The notes under the pieces are model-generated. The model was not told the origin of the DNA, did not search any database, and worked only from the letters and a program-made list of their open reading frames with translations. From NCBI GenBank assembly GCA_042090305.1, contig JBELJQ010000006.1:1-61177 (forward strand): 61,177 bases of DNA, written 5' to 3'. The translations under genes and the position numbers were made by a program. This document shows, in pieces, positions 15,647 through 24,509 of the stretch; positions within the stretch are counted from its first letter, which is position 1; every line of letters begins with the position of its first letter. The stretch is from TMED13 sp042090305 (GTDB lineage Bacteria; Pseudomonadota; Alphaproteobacteria; Methylaequorales; Methylaequoraceae).

Positions 15647-16596
15647 TTTGTTCCTTTTAATAAAATTTTCCCTTTATTTCTTCCCTCAACCTTTACAAAA
15701 TTAATTTCATCTAAATTTTTTAAATTAATATATTTTTCTAATGATTTTAACAACTCATTTCTTTTTTTTGAATTTTCACAAAATATAAACCCCGTTGGAC
15801 CCCAAGAAGTTTGACCATAACCACATAATTTATTTTTTGAGAAATCTTTGAATAGCTGTCTAATTTCCTTACTTGCGAAAATTCTTTTATCTCTATAAAA
15901 AGTTTCCGACATATTCTCTTGGATTGCCTGTACACCTTGACAAAAAGTTTTAAAATCTCTTTCCATTATACCAGGAATTATTTTGAGAAGGAGTTCGGAA
16001 CAATTGTTTTTTTTTATTGGAAGGCGATCAACTTTTTTAAATTCGGATATTTCACTATTCCCAGAAACACCCTTTTTTTTATTTTGAAAAATTAGTATTA
16101 CTTTCCATTCATCAGGCCATTTTAGATTAATAAGTTCAAGGGGCGTACCTGTTGATTTTTTTTTTTTCCCTAGGTCAATTGCAAATCCTCCTTTCTTAAA
16201 TGATTGGATGCCAATACCTGAACGTTTTCCTCTTTTTAAGAATATAGCAATTTCATCGATTGTCATTTTTAAATCAAAGAATAAAGAAATCAAATATCCA
16301 ATCGATAGCGATAATTGAGTTCCAGAACCTAAACCTATATGACTAGGAATAAATTTATTAACTATTATTTTACAAAAAGGAATTTTCATATTCTTTTTAA
16401 ATTTGATTAAAATTGAAAGAACTTTTTTTTTTAAATTAGAATTGGTGGATACGACTTTAAATTTATCTGAATTTTTTATTTCAATCTCATAGCCATACTT
16501 TGATATGGTTAAACCCAAACTTCCAAAGAATCTCGGTAGACTTTGATTCATTTCCAGAAAACCAAGATGAATTCGTGCTGGCGAAAATAATTTCAT
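15643..16596 (-). CDS. mptG: beta-ribofuranosylaminobenzene 5'-phosphate synthase (beta-RFAP synthase)
   Basis: First committed enzyme of methanopterin synthesis: joins 4-hydroxybenzoate or p-aminobenzoate to PRPP with loss of CO2. 317 residues of the GHMP-kinase-like family. FSPARIHLGFLEMN is at the N-terminus, the glycine-rich loop SHIGLGSGTQLSLSIG around residues 85-100, then GKRSGIGIQSFKKGGFAIDLG and a C-terminal CGYGQTSWGPTGF. It heads the minus-strand operon that ends with fae. The promoter must lie in the 102-base divergent gap to the pterin dehydratase gene. Confidence 0.92.
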   Translation of the reverse strand: MKLFSPARIHLGFLEMNQSLPRFFGSLGLTISKYGYEIEIKNSDKFKVVSTNSNLKKKVLSILIKFKKNMKIPFCKIIVNKFIPSHIGLGSGTQLSLSIGYLISLFFDLKMTIDEIAIFLKRGKRSGIGIQSFKKGGFAIDLGKKKKSTGTPLELINLKWPDEWKVILIFQNKKKGVSGNSEISEFKKVDRLPIKKNNCSELLLKIIPGIMERDFKTFCQGVQAIQENMSETFYRDKRIFASKEIRQLFKDFSKNKLCGYGQTSWGPTGFIFCENSKKRNELLKSLEKYINLKNLDEINFVKVEGRNKGKILLKGTK

Positions 16597-16698
16597 AAGC
16601 TCTTTCTTTATCTTTATATTTATATATTTTAAGTAATAATTATGAATATTTTATTCACAAGTATAAAAAATTTAAATTTTACAAAATGAGGTATTTGA

Positions 16699-17076
16699 AT
16701 GACAAAAAATGAAATAAATGTTTTCGATGAAAGCGAAATAAATGAATATATTCAAAAGAATTTAAAAGGTTGGTCCTACGATGGTAAATGGATACGAAAA
16801 ACCTATAAAACTCATAGTTGGAAATCAACACTAATGGTCGTAAACTCAATTGGACATTTAGCTGAGGCAGCTTGGCATCATCCTGATCTACAAATTTCTT
16901 ACGCATTTGTTGAAGTAAAACTTATGAATCATGCTAAAAAAGGTATCACTCAGTTAGACTTTGACTTAGCAAAAAAAATTGACGAATTTATAACATGGAA
17001 TCCAAAAGAAGAAAATTTATCCCTTGAAGGCACCCCATCAGACCCAAGGTTTGCTTACATTAAATATGAGAAGTAA
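16699..17076 (+). CDS. Pterin-4a-carbinolamine dehydratase family protein
   Basis: 125 residues. The PCD signature is complete: EAAWHHPDLQISYAFVEVKL with the HH-P pair, followed by MNHAKKGITQLDFDLAKKID. Classic PCD recycles 4a-hydroxytetrahydrobiopterin, but there is no aromatic amino acid hydroxylase here. PCD homologues recur in methylotroph H4MPT islands, where a role in pterin cofactor synthesis or maintenance is presumed. It is the first gene of the fhc operon, 3 bases before fhcB. ATG at 16699 follows a weak GAGG-like site (tgaggtatttga). Confidence 0.9.
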   Translation: MTKNEINVFDESEINEYIQKNLKGWSYDGKWIRKTYKTHSWKSTLMVVNSIGHLAEAAWHHPDLQISYAFVEVKLMNHAKKGITQLDFDLAKKIDEFITWNPKEENLSLEGTPSDPRFAYIKYEK

Positions 17077-17079
17077 AAA

Positions 17080-18156
17080 ATGAATGAGCTTGATCAGTTG
17101 CAAATATTTGGTGAGATCCTTACTCCTAACGCTCCTAATATTGAAAAAGTTTATAGTAAGAAAGCTGTTCCACTTGTAAATGGCAAACAAGTAAGTTTTA
17201 GTTGTGCAATAAAACATATAAAAAAAATCATATCTAATGATAATATTCATTTTAGCGGCCTAAGTTGTGATTTAAAAACTATCGATAGAGTTATTCAAAT
17301 CTCTGAAAAAAAGAGATTTTCGTTAAGTCATATTAATCAAAACGAAATAAATAATTTTTACAGTGCATTTTATAAATTTGGTTGCTCAAGTATCTCGATT
17401 AATGAAATGAAAAATAGAGCAGATACAATTATTATTTTAGGAGAAATGAATAATCCGCTCCAAAAGGTTTTAATTAAATATCTTGAGAAAATGAAGAAAA
17501 TTTTTCCAAGAAATGTCTATTTTATAAGTTCAAAAAAAAAGTCTAACTTTAAACATCATACTTATAATAATGATTTATACGGTTTTATAAATAGATTGAA
17601 TGATTTAGATTCTTTAAAGAAAGATCCAATTGTGGACAAGTTATTAGCATCAAAATATCCAGTTTTCTTGATAGCCAATACTGAAGATTTTTTATTCACT
17701 CAGTTAATCTTTCAAGCATTAATGAATATAAATAATAAAAAAGATAATTTTAAGGCTCTTAAGTTGAGTGGTTCTAATAATTCTGGTGGATATGTCAATT
17801 CATGTACTATAAAGTCGGGTTTTCCTGGACCATTAAATTTCAGTGATTGGGGAATAAGTTTTGATCCTCATGAATTTAGTACTTCAGAAATAGTTAAAAA
17901 AAAAAAAATTCAGTTTTCAGTTTCAAACTTTAGCGACAAACAGTCTTTTCTTGAATTTAAATATAATATTTTGATAGGAAACCCAAATTCAATAAAACAA
18001 GAATCTTATGATGTTTTTATTCCAACAAAAACTCCAGGTGTTGATTGTGATGGTTTAGTATTAAGATCGGATGGAGTAAAAGTAATAAAATTAAAGGGTA
18101 GTTTAAATTCAGATTATTTTGACAATATTCAGATTTTGGAACAAGTTTTTAGTTAA
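17080..18156 (+). CDS. fhcB: Formyltransferase/hydrolase complex subunit FhcB
   Basis: 358 residues related to formylmethanofuran dehydrogenase subunit B but, as in other bacterial FhcB, without recognisable Fe-S or molybdopterin-binding residues. Matching segments are ISFSCAIKH-like early sequence (VSFSCAIKHIKKI), FSGLSCDLKTIDRVI, ADTIIILGEMN, and the C-terminal VFIPTKTPGVDCDGLVLRSDGV. It is a scaffold subunit of the Fhc complex, which moves formyl from H4MPT to methanofuran and releases formate. An A13 run (17896-17908) encodes VKKKKI. The next gene is fhcD, overlapping as TAATG; the expected fhcA is absent between them. Confidence 0.9.
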   Translation: MNELDQLQIFGEILTPNAPNIEKVYSKKAVPLVNGKQVSFSCAIKHIKKIISNDNIHFSGLSCDLKTIDRVIQISEKKRFSLSHINQNEINNFYSAFYKFGCSSISINEMKNRADTIIILGEMNNPLQKVLIKYLEKMKKIFPRNVYFISSKKKSNFKHHTYNNDLYGFINRLNDLDSLKKDPIVDKLLASKYPVFLIANTEDFLFTQLIFQALMNINNKKDNFKALKLSGSNNSGGYVNSCTIKSGFPGPLNFSDWGISFDPHEFSTSEIVKKKKIQFSVSNFSDKQSFLEFKYNILIGNPNSIKQESYDVFIPTKTPGVDCDGLVLRSDGVKVIKLKGSLNSDYFDNIQILEQVFS

Positions 18157-19046
18157 TGAAAAATAAAATAAAGATAATTGATACCTTTGCAGAAGCTTTT
18201 CCAATGAAAGTATCTAGACTTATTATTACGGCATATAACATTAAGTGGGCAAGGCAAGCTGCTAATTCCTTTTGCGGTTTTGCAACTTCTGTTATAGCAT
18301 GTGGTTGTGAGGCAGGTATTGAATGTGAGTTAAAACCTAATCAAACCCCTGACAAAAGGCCGGGTGTATCGATTTTAATTTTTTCAATGTCTTCAAAAGA
18401 ACTATCAAAACAAATTCTTAACAGAACAGGACAATGCATAATGACAACTCCCACCACCGCAGTATTCTCTGGTAATAATGGTGATGTAGAAATCAGCCTG
18501 GGTAATTCCTTAAGATATTTTGGTGATGGCTTCCAGATCTCTAAGGTTCTAGGAAAAAAAAGATTTTGGAGAATTCCAGTTATGGATGGTGAATTTATAT
18601 GTGAAGACTATGTCTACCAATGTAATGGGATTGGTGGTGGAAATTTTTTAGTATTGGGAAAGGATACCGGCAGTGTCCTTCAAGCATGTGAGTTGGCTGT
18701 TCGAGAAATGAATAAGAAAAAAAATATAATTTTACCGTTCCCTGGAGGTATTGTTAGATCGGGATCTAAAGTTGGGTCAAAATATAAAAACTTAATTGCT
18801 TCCACAAATTTTGAATATTGCCCAACTCTGAAAGGACTGGTCGCATCTAAACTCAACTCTTATGACAACTGTGTAATGGAGATAGTGATTGATGGATTAA
18901 AAAGTGAAGATATATTTCAAGCCATGAAGGTAGGAATCAAAAAAATAGTTAGTTCAAACTGTACTGGAATTTTAGCAATATCTGCTGGAAATTATGGGGG
19001 TAAGTTAGGTCCCCACCTCTTTAAATTAAAGGATGTTGTGAAATGA
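18156..19046 (+). CDS. fhcD: Formylmethanofuran:H4MPT formyltransferase, FhcD (Ftr)
   Basis: Transfers the formyl group between formyl-H4MPT and methanofuran; the transferase subunit of Fhc. 296 residues with the family's DTFAEAFPMKVSRLIITA start, FATSVIACGCEAGIE, QCIMTTPTTAVFSG, and a C-terminal VGSKYKNLIASTNFEYCPTL. ATG at 18156 shares its A with the fhcB stop codon, so translation is coupled. It overlaps fhcC by 4 bases. Confident from sequence along the whole length. Confidence 0.96.
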   Translation: MKNKIKIIDTFAEAFPMKVSRLIITAYNIKWARQAANSFCGFATSVIACGCEAGIECELKPNQTPDKRPGVSILIFSMSSKELSKQILNRTGQCIMTTPTTAVFSGNNGDVEISLGNSLRYFGDGFQISKVLGKKRFWRIPVMDGEFICEDYVYQCNGIGGGNFLVLGKDTGSVLQACELAVREMNKKKNIILPFPGGIVRSGSKVGSKYKNLIASTNFEYCPTLKGLVASKLNSYDNCVMEIVIDGLKSEDIFQAMKVGIKKIVSSNCTGILAISAGNYGGKLGPHLFKLKDVVK

Positions 19047-19858
19047 GGAAAATAATAATCAAGCCAAAAATTAAAATAAGTAATAGTTTAAATTTAAAGA
19101 ACTTAAATCTTATAAATAAAAATTTGGGTTTAAGAGAAATTAAGAATATAAAAATTCTCTATAGCAATAAGGAAAAAAAAATTAAAGATCTTTTTACGGT
19201 TACAGAACAAACTATTAAAAATGATGTGAATGAAGTTTTACTTTTAAATTCTAATTTTTTTTATGATTTTCTTGGTTTTGAATGGTCTAACGATTTATTA
19301 CAAATAGATTCTAACGTTGGTTCCTATCTAGGTGCAAAAATGAAAAGCGGTAAAATAACTGTAAAGGGTTCTTGTGAAAATTACGTGGGGGCTGAAATGT
19401 CTGGCGGGTCTATTGTTATAAAAAAAAATGCTGGAAAATTTGTAGGTTCTTCAATTTCAGGAAAAAGAGTTGGGATGATGGGTGGTAGTATACTTATTCA
19501 TGGAAATGTTGATAAATACCTTTCTTACCAAATGCGAAGAGGCTTAATTTTTGTAGGTGGAGAGGCTGGAGATAACTGTTGTAATAATTTAGTAGCAGGA
19601 ACAATTATTATTAAAAAAGGTGTAGGCAAAAATTTCTGTGTAGGCATGAAGAGAGGAACGGTTGTTCTGTTGTCAGATGTCACAATACATTCAAACTTCA
19701 GTGAAAGTGGAGAGTGTTCTTTGGCATTTATTAATTTATTGGATCAATTTGTTAGTATCGAACTAAAAAAGAAGATTATTACAGAAAACTTTTCAGTATC
19801 TAGGTTTATTGGAGATACGAATATAAAGGGTAAAGGAGAATTATTAAAAATTATTTAG
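19043..19858 (+). CDS. fhcC: Formyltransferase/hydrolase complex subunit FhcC
   Basis: 271 residues of the GXGXG beta-helix family (FwdC and C-terminal glutamate synthase domain). Repeats run from residue 90: VGSYLGAKMKSGKITVKG, YVGAEMSGGSIVIKKNAG, VGMMGGSILIHGN, MRRGLIFVGGEAGDNC and FCVGMKRGTVVLL. It is a structural subunit of Fhc. The first ~85 residues are poorly conserved and very lysine-rich. Last gene of the PCD-fhcB-fhcD-fhcC operon; its 3' end overlaps the convergent hpnM by 8 bases. Confidence 0.93.
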   Translation: MRKIIIKPKIKISNSLNLKNLNLINKNLGLREIKNIKILYSNKEKKIKDLFTVTEQTIKNDVNEVLLLNSNFFYDFLGFEWSNDLLQIDSNVGSYLGAKMKSGKITVKGSCENYVGAEMSGGSIVIKKNAGKFVGSSISGKRVGMMGGSILIHGNVDKYLSYQMRRGLIFVGGEAGDNCCNNLVAGTIIIKKGVGKNFCVGMKRGTVVLLSDVTIHSNFSESGECSLAFINLLDQFVSIELKKKIITENFSVSRFIGDTNIKGKGELLKII

Positions 19859-20453
19859 ATTGATCACTAAGTATTTTTATAAGTGAATTAATGCCACCTT
19901 TTTCTAAGATTTTATTAAATTCAGATTTTTTAGTTGCAATTTCACTAATTGAACCATCAAGAAGAACATCAAATATCTTCCAGTTTTTTTCATCCCTGAT
20001 TAATAGGTAGTTAATTTTCAGTGAATCATTAATTGTAAACTTAAATTGAGTAAAGACCATTATATATTTTTCTCCAATTTCCTCAGTTTTTTCGTACTTA
20101 ATCTCAAGTTTATTTACATTGGCAAATCTTTTTAAATAATTTGATGAAATAAATTCAACAAATTTTTTAGAGAATTCATTTTTTTCAATATCACTTGCTT
20201 CCGACCAATATTTTCCAAGTATTATCTTCGACATTTTCTTTATAGCATATGTATCCTCAATAATAATATTCATAATATCTTTATCATTTTTACTAATCTT
20301 ATTTAAACCAATATCTAGAAGAGAATTGTGAAGTTGTTTGAGAGTTTTAGGGATTATTGAATTTCCGTAAACATAAGAAAAATTTGTTGAAGAAATAAAT
20401 AAAAACAAAACAAAAATTGATTTTAACTTAAAATTGAATAAATATTTACCCAT
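19851..20453 (-). CDS. hpnM: Periplasmic MlaC/Ttg2D-family protein, hopanoid-associated HpnM type
   Basis: 200 residues: an uncleaved or cleavable N-terminal hydrophobic stretch (FKLKSIFVLFLFISSTNFSYVYG) followed by an MlaC-like lipid-binding domain (KMSKIILGKYWSEASDIEKNEFSKKFVEFISSNYLKRFA, YLLIRDEKNWKIFDVLLDGSI). MlaC-type proteins shuttle phospholipids across the periplasm; hopanoid loci often carry one called HpnM. Its position, divergent from hpnA across 40 bases, supports that assignment. A role in hopanoid or phospholipid trafficking is inferred. Confidence 0.82.
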   Translation of the reverse strand: MGKYLFNFKLKSIFVLFLFISSTNFSYVYGNSIIPKTLKQLHNSLLDIGLNKISKNDKDIMNIIIEDTYAIKKMSKIILGKYWSEASDIEKNEFSKKFVEFISSNYLKRFANVNKLEIKYEKTEEIGEKYIMVFTQFKFTINDSLKINYLLIRDEKNWKIFDVLLDGSISEIATKKSEFNKILEKGGINSLIKILSDQSK

Positions 20454-20493
20454 ATGAATTTATAACTTAAAAAAAAAATCAAATAAATCTAAA

Positions 20494-21498
20494 ATGTCTA
20501 AAAAAATATTAATTACTGGTGCAAATGGTTTTTTAGGCGCCTCTTTAACTAGACTAGCCCTAAAAAAAAAATATAAAGTAAGCGTACTTGTTAGAAAAAC
20601 ATCTAATATGGATAATCTAGAGGATATTAAATCGAGAATAAAGATTTTTCATGGTGATCTTAGGTTTCGAGACGATGTTTCCGATCCGGTAAAACACACC
20701 GATATAATTTTTCATGTCGCTGCAGATTATAGACTTTGGTCAAGTAAACCTAGTGAATTATATGACTCAAATGTTCACGGAACTGAGAACATAGCTTTGG
20801 CTGCTCTAGAGTATAAAAAAAAATTGATTTATACTTCGAGTGTTGCAACACTCGGTCACTCAGAATTAGAAAATGATGAAGAAACTGATGTGAAATTTGA
20901 TGATATGATTGGTGACTACAAAAAATCAAAATATCTTGCAGAAAAGATAGTTGAAAGACTTATAAAAAAAAATCTCAAAGCTATCATTGTAAACCCCTCA
21001 ACACCTATCGGACCAGGAGATACTAAGCCCACACCAACTGGAAAAATAATACTAGACCTTCTGCAAAATAAGATGCCAGCTTACGTTGACACTGGTTTAA
21101 ACTTTGTACATGTAGATGATGTAGCAGAAGGACACTTTTTAGCTTTAAAGAAAGGTCAAATCGGTGAAAAATACATTCTTGGAGGAGAAAATTTAAATTT
21201 TAAGGAATTTTTAGATGCAGTCTCCAATCTAGGAGGTGTTAAAACAGTAAATATTAAATTAAAGACAAATTTGCTTTATCCATTTGCTTACTTGAATGAA
21301 TTATTGTGTAATATGTTTCTAAACAAAAACCCTAGCCTAACAGTAGATAGCTTGAAGATGTCAGAGAAAAAAATGTTTTTTTCATCTATAAAAGCAAAAA
21401 ATAAACTTGGGTATAGACCTCGTCCAGTTAAAAATGCTATAAAAGATGCTGTAGATTGGATGAAAATATATTTTAAACTTTGTGAATCTAATGACTAA
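20494..21498 (+). CDS. hpnA: Hopanoid-associated sugar epimerase HpnA
   Basis: 334 residues of the extended short-chain dehydrogenase family. NAD-binding ILITGANGFLGASLTRLAL is at the N-terminus, HGDLRF at about 51-56, and the catalytic YKKSKYLAEKIVE (Tyr-x3-Lys) around residue 145. NFVHVDDVAEGHFLALKKG follows. Length and the HpnA-like VNPSTPIGPGDTKPTPTG stretch match the family found in hopanoid clusters. It likely modifies a sugar on the hopanoid side chain; the exact substrate is unknown. It overlaps ispH by 17 bases. Confidence 0.9.
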   Translation: MSKKILITGANGFLGASLTRLALKKKYKVSVLVRKTSNMDNLEDIKSRIKIFHGDLRFRDDVSDPVKHTDIIFHVAADYRLWSSKPSELYDSNVHGTENIALAALEYKKKLIYTSSVATLGHSELENDEETDVKFDDMIGDYKKSKYLAEKIVERLIKKNLKAIIVNPSTPIGPGDTKPTPTGKIILDLLQNKMPAYVDTGLNFVHVDDVAEGHFLALKKGQIGEKYILGGENLNFKEFLDAVSNLGGVKTVNIKLKTNLLYPFAYLNELLCNMFLNKNPSLTVDSLKMSEKKMFFSSIKAKNKLGYRPRPVKNAIKDAVDWMKIYFKLCESND

Positions 21499-22450
21499 TA
21501 ATAATAAATCTCTAAAAATAATCTTAGCGCAGCCTAGAGGCTTTTGCGCCGGCGTTGAGAGAGCAATTGAAATTGTAGAAAAAGCACTAGAAATTTATGG
21601 TCCTCCAGTATACGTTCGCCATGAAATAGTTCACAATAAACGAGTTGTAAATAATTTAAGTTCGAAGGGCGCAGTCTTTGTTCAAGAGCTTGACCAAATT
21701 CCTGAGGGAGCAGTAACAGTTTTTAGTGCCCACGGTGTTGCTCAAAGAGTTGAAGATACAGCTAAATTTAGAAATTTACCTGTTTTAGATGCCACTTGCC
21801 CCTTGGTTGCAAAAGTGCATAAAGAAGGGCAGAGATACTCTAAAGAGGGGTTTGAAGTTATTCTAATAGGTCATGAGGGTCACCCTGAGGTTGAAGGGAC
21901 GATGGGTAGAATATCTGGACCAGTTTACCTTGTTTCAAATACTGAAGATGTGAAAAAGCTGAAAGTTAATAACCCAAATAAGCTTTCTTATGTTAGTCAA
22001 ACAACATTATCGGTCGATGATACCAGGGACGTAATAAAAGCATTACAGGATAGATTTCCAAACATATTAGGACCTGATGTAAAAGATATTTGTTATGCAA
22101 CTCAAAATAGACAATCTGCAGTTAGAGACCTTGTCAAAAGTGTTGATTTAGTTTTAGTTGTTGGTGCCAGAAATAGTTCTAACTCAAATAGGCTTAAAGA
22201 TATTGGCTCAGAGTCTGGAGTAAATACATATCTAATTGAAACTGCGGATGATATGTCTATAGATTGGTTCACTAATGTAGAATCTGTTGGTATAACTTCA
22301 GGTGCATCAACACCTGACGAGTTGGTAAAAGAAGTAATAGATAAAATTTCAACTTTTAGAGAGATTGTCATTGAAAAACAACCTGGTAAAGAAGAGAATG
22401 TTGTCTTTAAACTTCCAAAAGAACTAGTCAATTATTCTATGGTGAATTAG
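21482..22450 (+). CDS. ispH: 4-hydroxy-3-methylbut-2-enyl diphosphate reductase IspH (LytB)
   Basis: Last step of the MEP isoprenoid pathway, giving IPP and DMAPP. 322 residues from ATG at 21482; ATG at 21491 is an equally reasonable start. The three Fe-S cysteines are in QPRGFCAGVERAIE, VLDATCPLVAKVH and VKDICYATQNRQ. Other motifs are HEIVHNKRVV, SAHGVAQ, GHEGHPEVEGTMG and TSGASTPDELV. Placed between hpnA and hpnH it supplies precursor to the hopanoid pathway, together with dxs on the other strand. Confidence 0.96.
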   Translation: MNLMTNNNKSLKIILAQPRGFCAGVERAIEIVEKALEIYGPPVYVRHEIVHNKRVVNNLSSKGAVFVQELDQIPEGAVTVFSAHGVAQRVEDTAKFRNLPVLDATCPLVAKVHKEGQRYSKEGFEVILIGHEGHPEVEGTMGRISGPVYLVSNTEDVKKLKVNNPNKLSYVSQTTLSVDDTRDVIKALQDRFPNILGPDVKDICYATQNRQSAVRDLVKSVDLVLVVGARNSSNSNRLKDIGSESGVNTYLIETADDMSIDWFTNVESVGITSGASTPDELVKEVIDKISTFREIVIEKQPGKEENVVFKLPKELVNYSMVN

Positions 22451-22453
22451 TAT

Positions 22454-23647
22454 ATGGGAATTCCTTTAATTCAACAAATAAGAGTCGGATCTTATATACT
22501 TAAACAGAAGATATTAGGTAGGCCTAAATATCCTCTAGTCCTGATGCTAGAACCACTGTTTAGGTGTAACCTAGCTTGCGCAGGATGCGGTAAAATCGAC
22601 TACCCTAAAGAAATTTTAAATCAAAGACTTTCGACTAAGGAGTGCATTGATTCTGTTGAGGAATGTGGGGCACCTATAGTTTCTATTCCAGGAGGTGAAC
22701 CTCTTATACATAGAGAAATGCCAGAAATTGTAAAAGAACTAATTAAAAGAAAAAAATTTGTTTATCTTTGTACAAACGCAGTTTTGATGGAAAAAAAACT
22801 CTCAGAATATAAACCGAGCCCATATTTTACATGGTCAGTCCATTTAGACGGTATGAAAGATGAACATGATAAAGCAGTTTGTCAAGAAGGAGTCTTTGAT
22901 AGATGTATATCTGCTATAAAAAAGGCAAAATCATTAGGATTTAGATGTAACGTGAATTGTACAATTTTTGACAACGCACAAGAAGATGGGCTTAAAAAAT
23001 TTCTTAACTATGTTACAGACGAGCTCAAAGTTGATGGTATAACAATTTCACCTGGTTTTGCTTATGAAAGAGCTCCTGATCAACAGCATTTTATAAAAAG
23101 ATCGAATACAAAAAATTTTTTTAGAAATATTTTTAAATCAGAAGATTTCAAAAAGTGGGATTTTAGCCACTCTGGTCTTTATCTTGATTTTCTAGCCGGC
23201 AACCAATCATATAAATGTACACCTTGGGGAAATCCTACTAGAAATATTTTTGGTTGGCAAAAACCTTGCTATCTTCTTGGGGAAGGCTACGTAAAATCAT
23301 TTAAAGAACTAATGGATGAAACTGAATGGGACAAATATGGTACAGGAAACTATGACAAGTGTTCAGATTGCATGGCACATTGTGGTTATGAGGCATCAGC
23401 AGTAACTGATGTGTTCACTAATCCTTTGAAGGCTGCATTAGTTGCTATTAAAGGACCAAAAACCCAAGGAGCTATGGCAGAGGAAATTGATATAAGTAAA
23501 TCAAGAGACCCAGACTTTGTTCATGATACTCATGTGAGTGATATGATGAAAAAGCTTCATGCCGATAAAAAAGGGGAAGCAAATGAATCTCCTATTCCTT
23601 CTGCTGGTGCAGCTATAAGCCCTCGTAGCGATTTAATTAAGAAATAA
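22454..23647 (+). CDS. hpnH: Hopanoid biosynthesis radical SAM protein HpnH (adenosylhopane synthase)
   Basis: 397 residues. Radical SAM [4Fe-4S] motif RCNLACAGC (C38, C42, C45), then SIPGGEPLIHREMPEIV for SAM binding. A C-terminal cysteine-rich region (KCTPWGNPTRNIFGWQKPC, YDKCSDCMAHCGYEASAV) is typical of HpnH. It couples a 5'-deoxyadenosyl radical to hopene, giving adenosylhopane, the first extended (C35) hopanoid. It follows ispH by 3 bases. HpnG, the next enzyme, is encoded convergently downstream. Confidence 0.95.
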   Translation: MGIPLIQQIRVGSYILKQKILGRPKYPLVLMLEPLFRCNLACAGCGKIDYPKEILNQRLSTKECIDSVEECGAPIVSIPGGEPLIHREMPEIVKELIKRKKFVYLCTNAVLMEKKLSEYKPSPYFTWSVHLDGMKDEHDKAVCQEGVFDRCISAIKKAKSLGFRCNVNCTIFDNAQEDGLKKFLNYVTDELKVDGITISPGFAYERAPDQQHFIKRSNTKNFFRNIFKSEDFKKWDFSHSGLYLDFLAGNQSYKCTPWGNPTRNIFGWQKPCYLLGEGYVKSFKELMDETEWDKYGTGNYDKCSDCMAHCGYEASAVTDVFTNPLKAALVAIKGPKTQGAMAEEIDISKSRDPDFVHDTHVSDMMKKLHADKKGEANESPIPSAGAAISPRSDLIKK

Positions 23648-23843
23648 AACCATTCACTAAATTACACAGTATCAGTTAGGTTTTTAATAATTTTTACCTA
23701 TTAAGATTCTAGTTTTAAACTTAAACGGATTAAATGTCTCAGAGTCATCTAAAGATTTAATTTAACAAACTAAGTGTGAGTTCTAAAATTTATATAATGT
23801 TTCTATAAAAAATATTAGGTAAATACATTAACCGAAAATTTTT
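23648..23843. other. Intergenic region between convergent hpnH and hpnG
   Basis: 196 bases, AT-rich, with no gene seen. A weak hairpin (TAGGT...ACCTA) lies about 23678-23701, with T-rich sequence, and could help end transcription of hpnH. No strong GC-rich terminator and no tRNA-like structure were found. Confidence 0.35.
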
Positions 23844-24509
23844 TTAAAATAGGTTATCAAGGAGTTTTTTAAATTTTTTTTTACAAAAGTAAAAATTTAA
23901 ACCAAGTCTTAAAAGTTCAATAATTCTTTTAGGTTTTATGATTAGATTTTTTATGAAAATTGAGTCGATTAGAAAGTTTCCATCTTCATCTAGATTACTA
24001 ACAATATATTGTGGAATTTCCAAGGATAAGTCGTCGTAAACGATCTTTATAGAGTAAAAAGAAATTTTTTTATTTCCTAAAGCCTTCAGGATATGAAATG
24101 CTTCCATATCAATAAGAGATATATGATTATTTTTCTTTCTCAGTTTGATTTTTTCTGAAAGGTTTTTTACAGAGTTAGTAGTCATTAAATCTACCTTTCT
24201 TAAACAGAGGTTTTGAATTCTTTTTTCCAACTCTATATGATCATATTTTCTTGGCTTAATTTTCTCTTTTTTTTCATTAAAAATTATATCTGCTTCTAAA
24301 ATATCACCGCATTTAATTTTATTATCAACAGAACCACAAAAGCCGAGGTTTATTATGACTTTAGTATCCTTAGTTATAAATTTTCTTAATAATAACGAAG
24401 ATTTTTTTCCAAATCCAAAAAATGAATTAAACTTGTTTGAAGAGCTTGAAATTTCTAATTCTTTTTTTAATCCAAAAACTAAAAGTATATTTTTATTGCT
24501 ATACTCCAT
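23844..24509 (-). CDS. hpnG: Adenosylhopane nucleosidase HpnG
   Basis: 221 residues of the purine nucleoside phosphorylase/nucleosidase fold. Landmarks are VIINLGFCGSVDNKIKCGDILEAD (phosphate and ribose region), HISLIDMEAFHILKAL (the family's purine/ribose-binding DMEA motif) and YSIKIVYDDLS (active-site Asp). HpnG removes adenine from adenosylhopane to give ribosylhopane. It overlaps shc by 11 bases as the last gene of the minus-strand operon from hpnB. Sequence is divergent but context and motifs agree. Confidence 0.86.
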   Translation of the reverse strand: MEYSNKNILLVFGLKKELEISSSSNKFNSFFGFGKKSSLLLRKFITKDTKVIINLGFCGSVDNKIKCGDILEADIIFNEKKEKIKPRKYDHIELEKRIQNLCLRKVDLMTTNSVKNLSEKIKLRKKNNHISLIDMEAFHILKALGNKKISFYSIKIVYDDLSLEIPQYIVSNLDEDGNFLIDSIFIKNLIIKPKRIIELLRLGLNFYFCKKKFKKLLDNLF

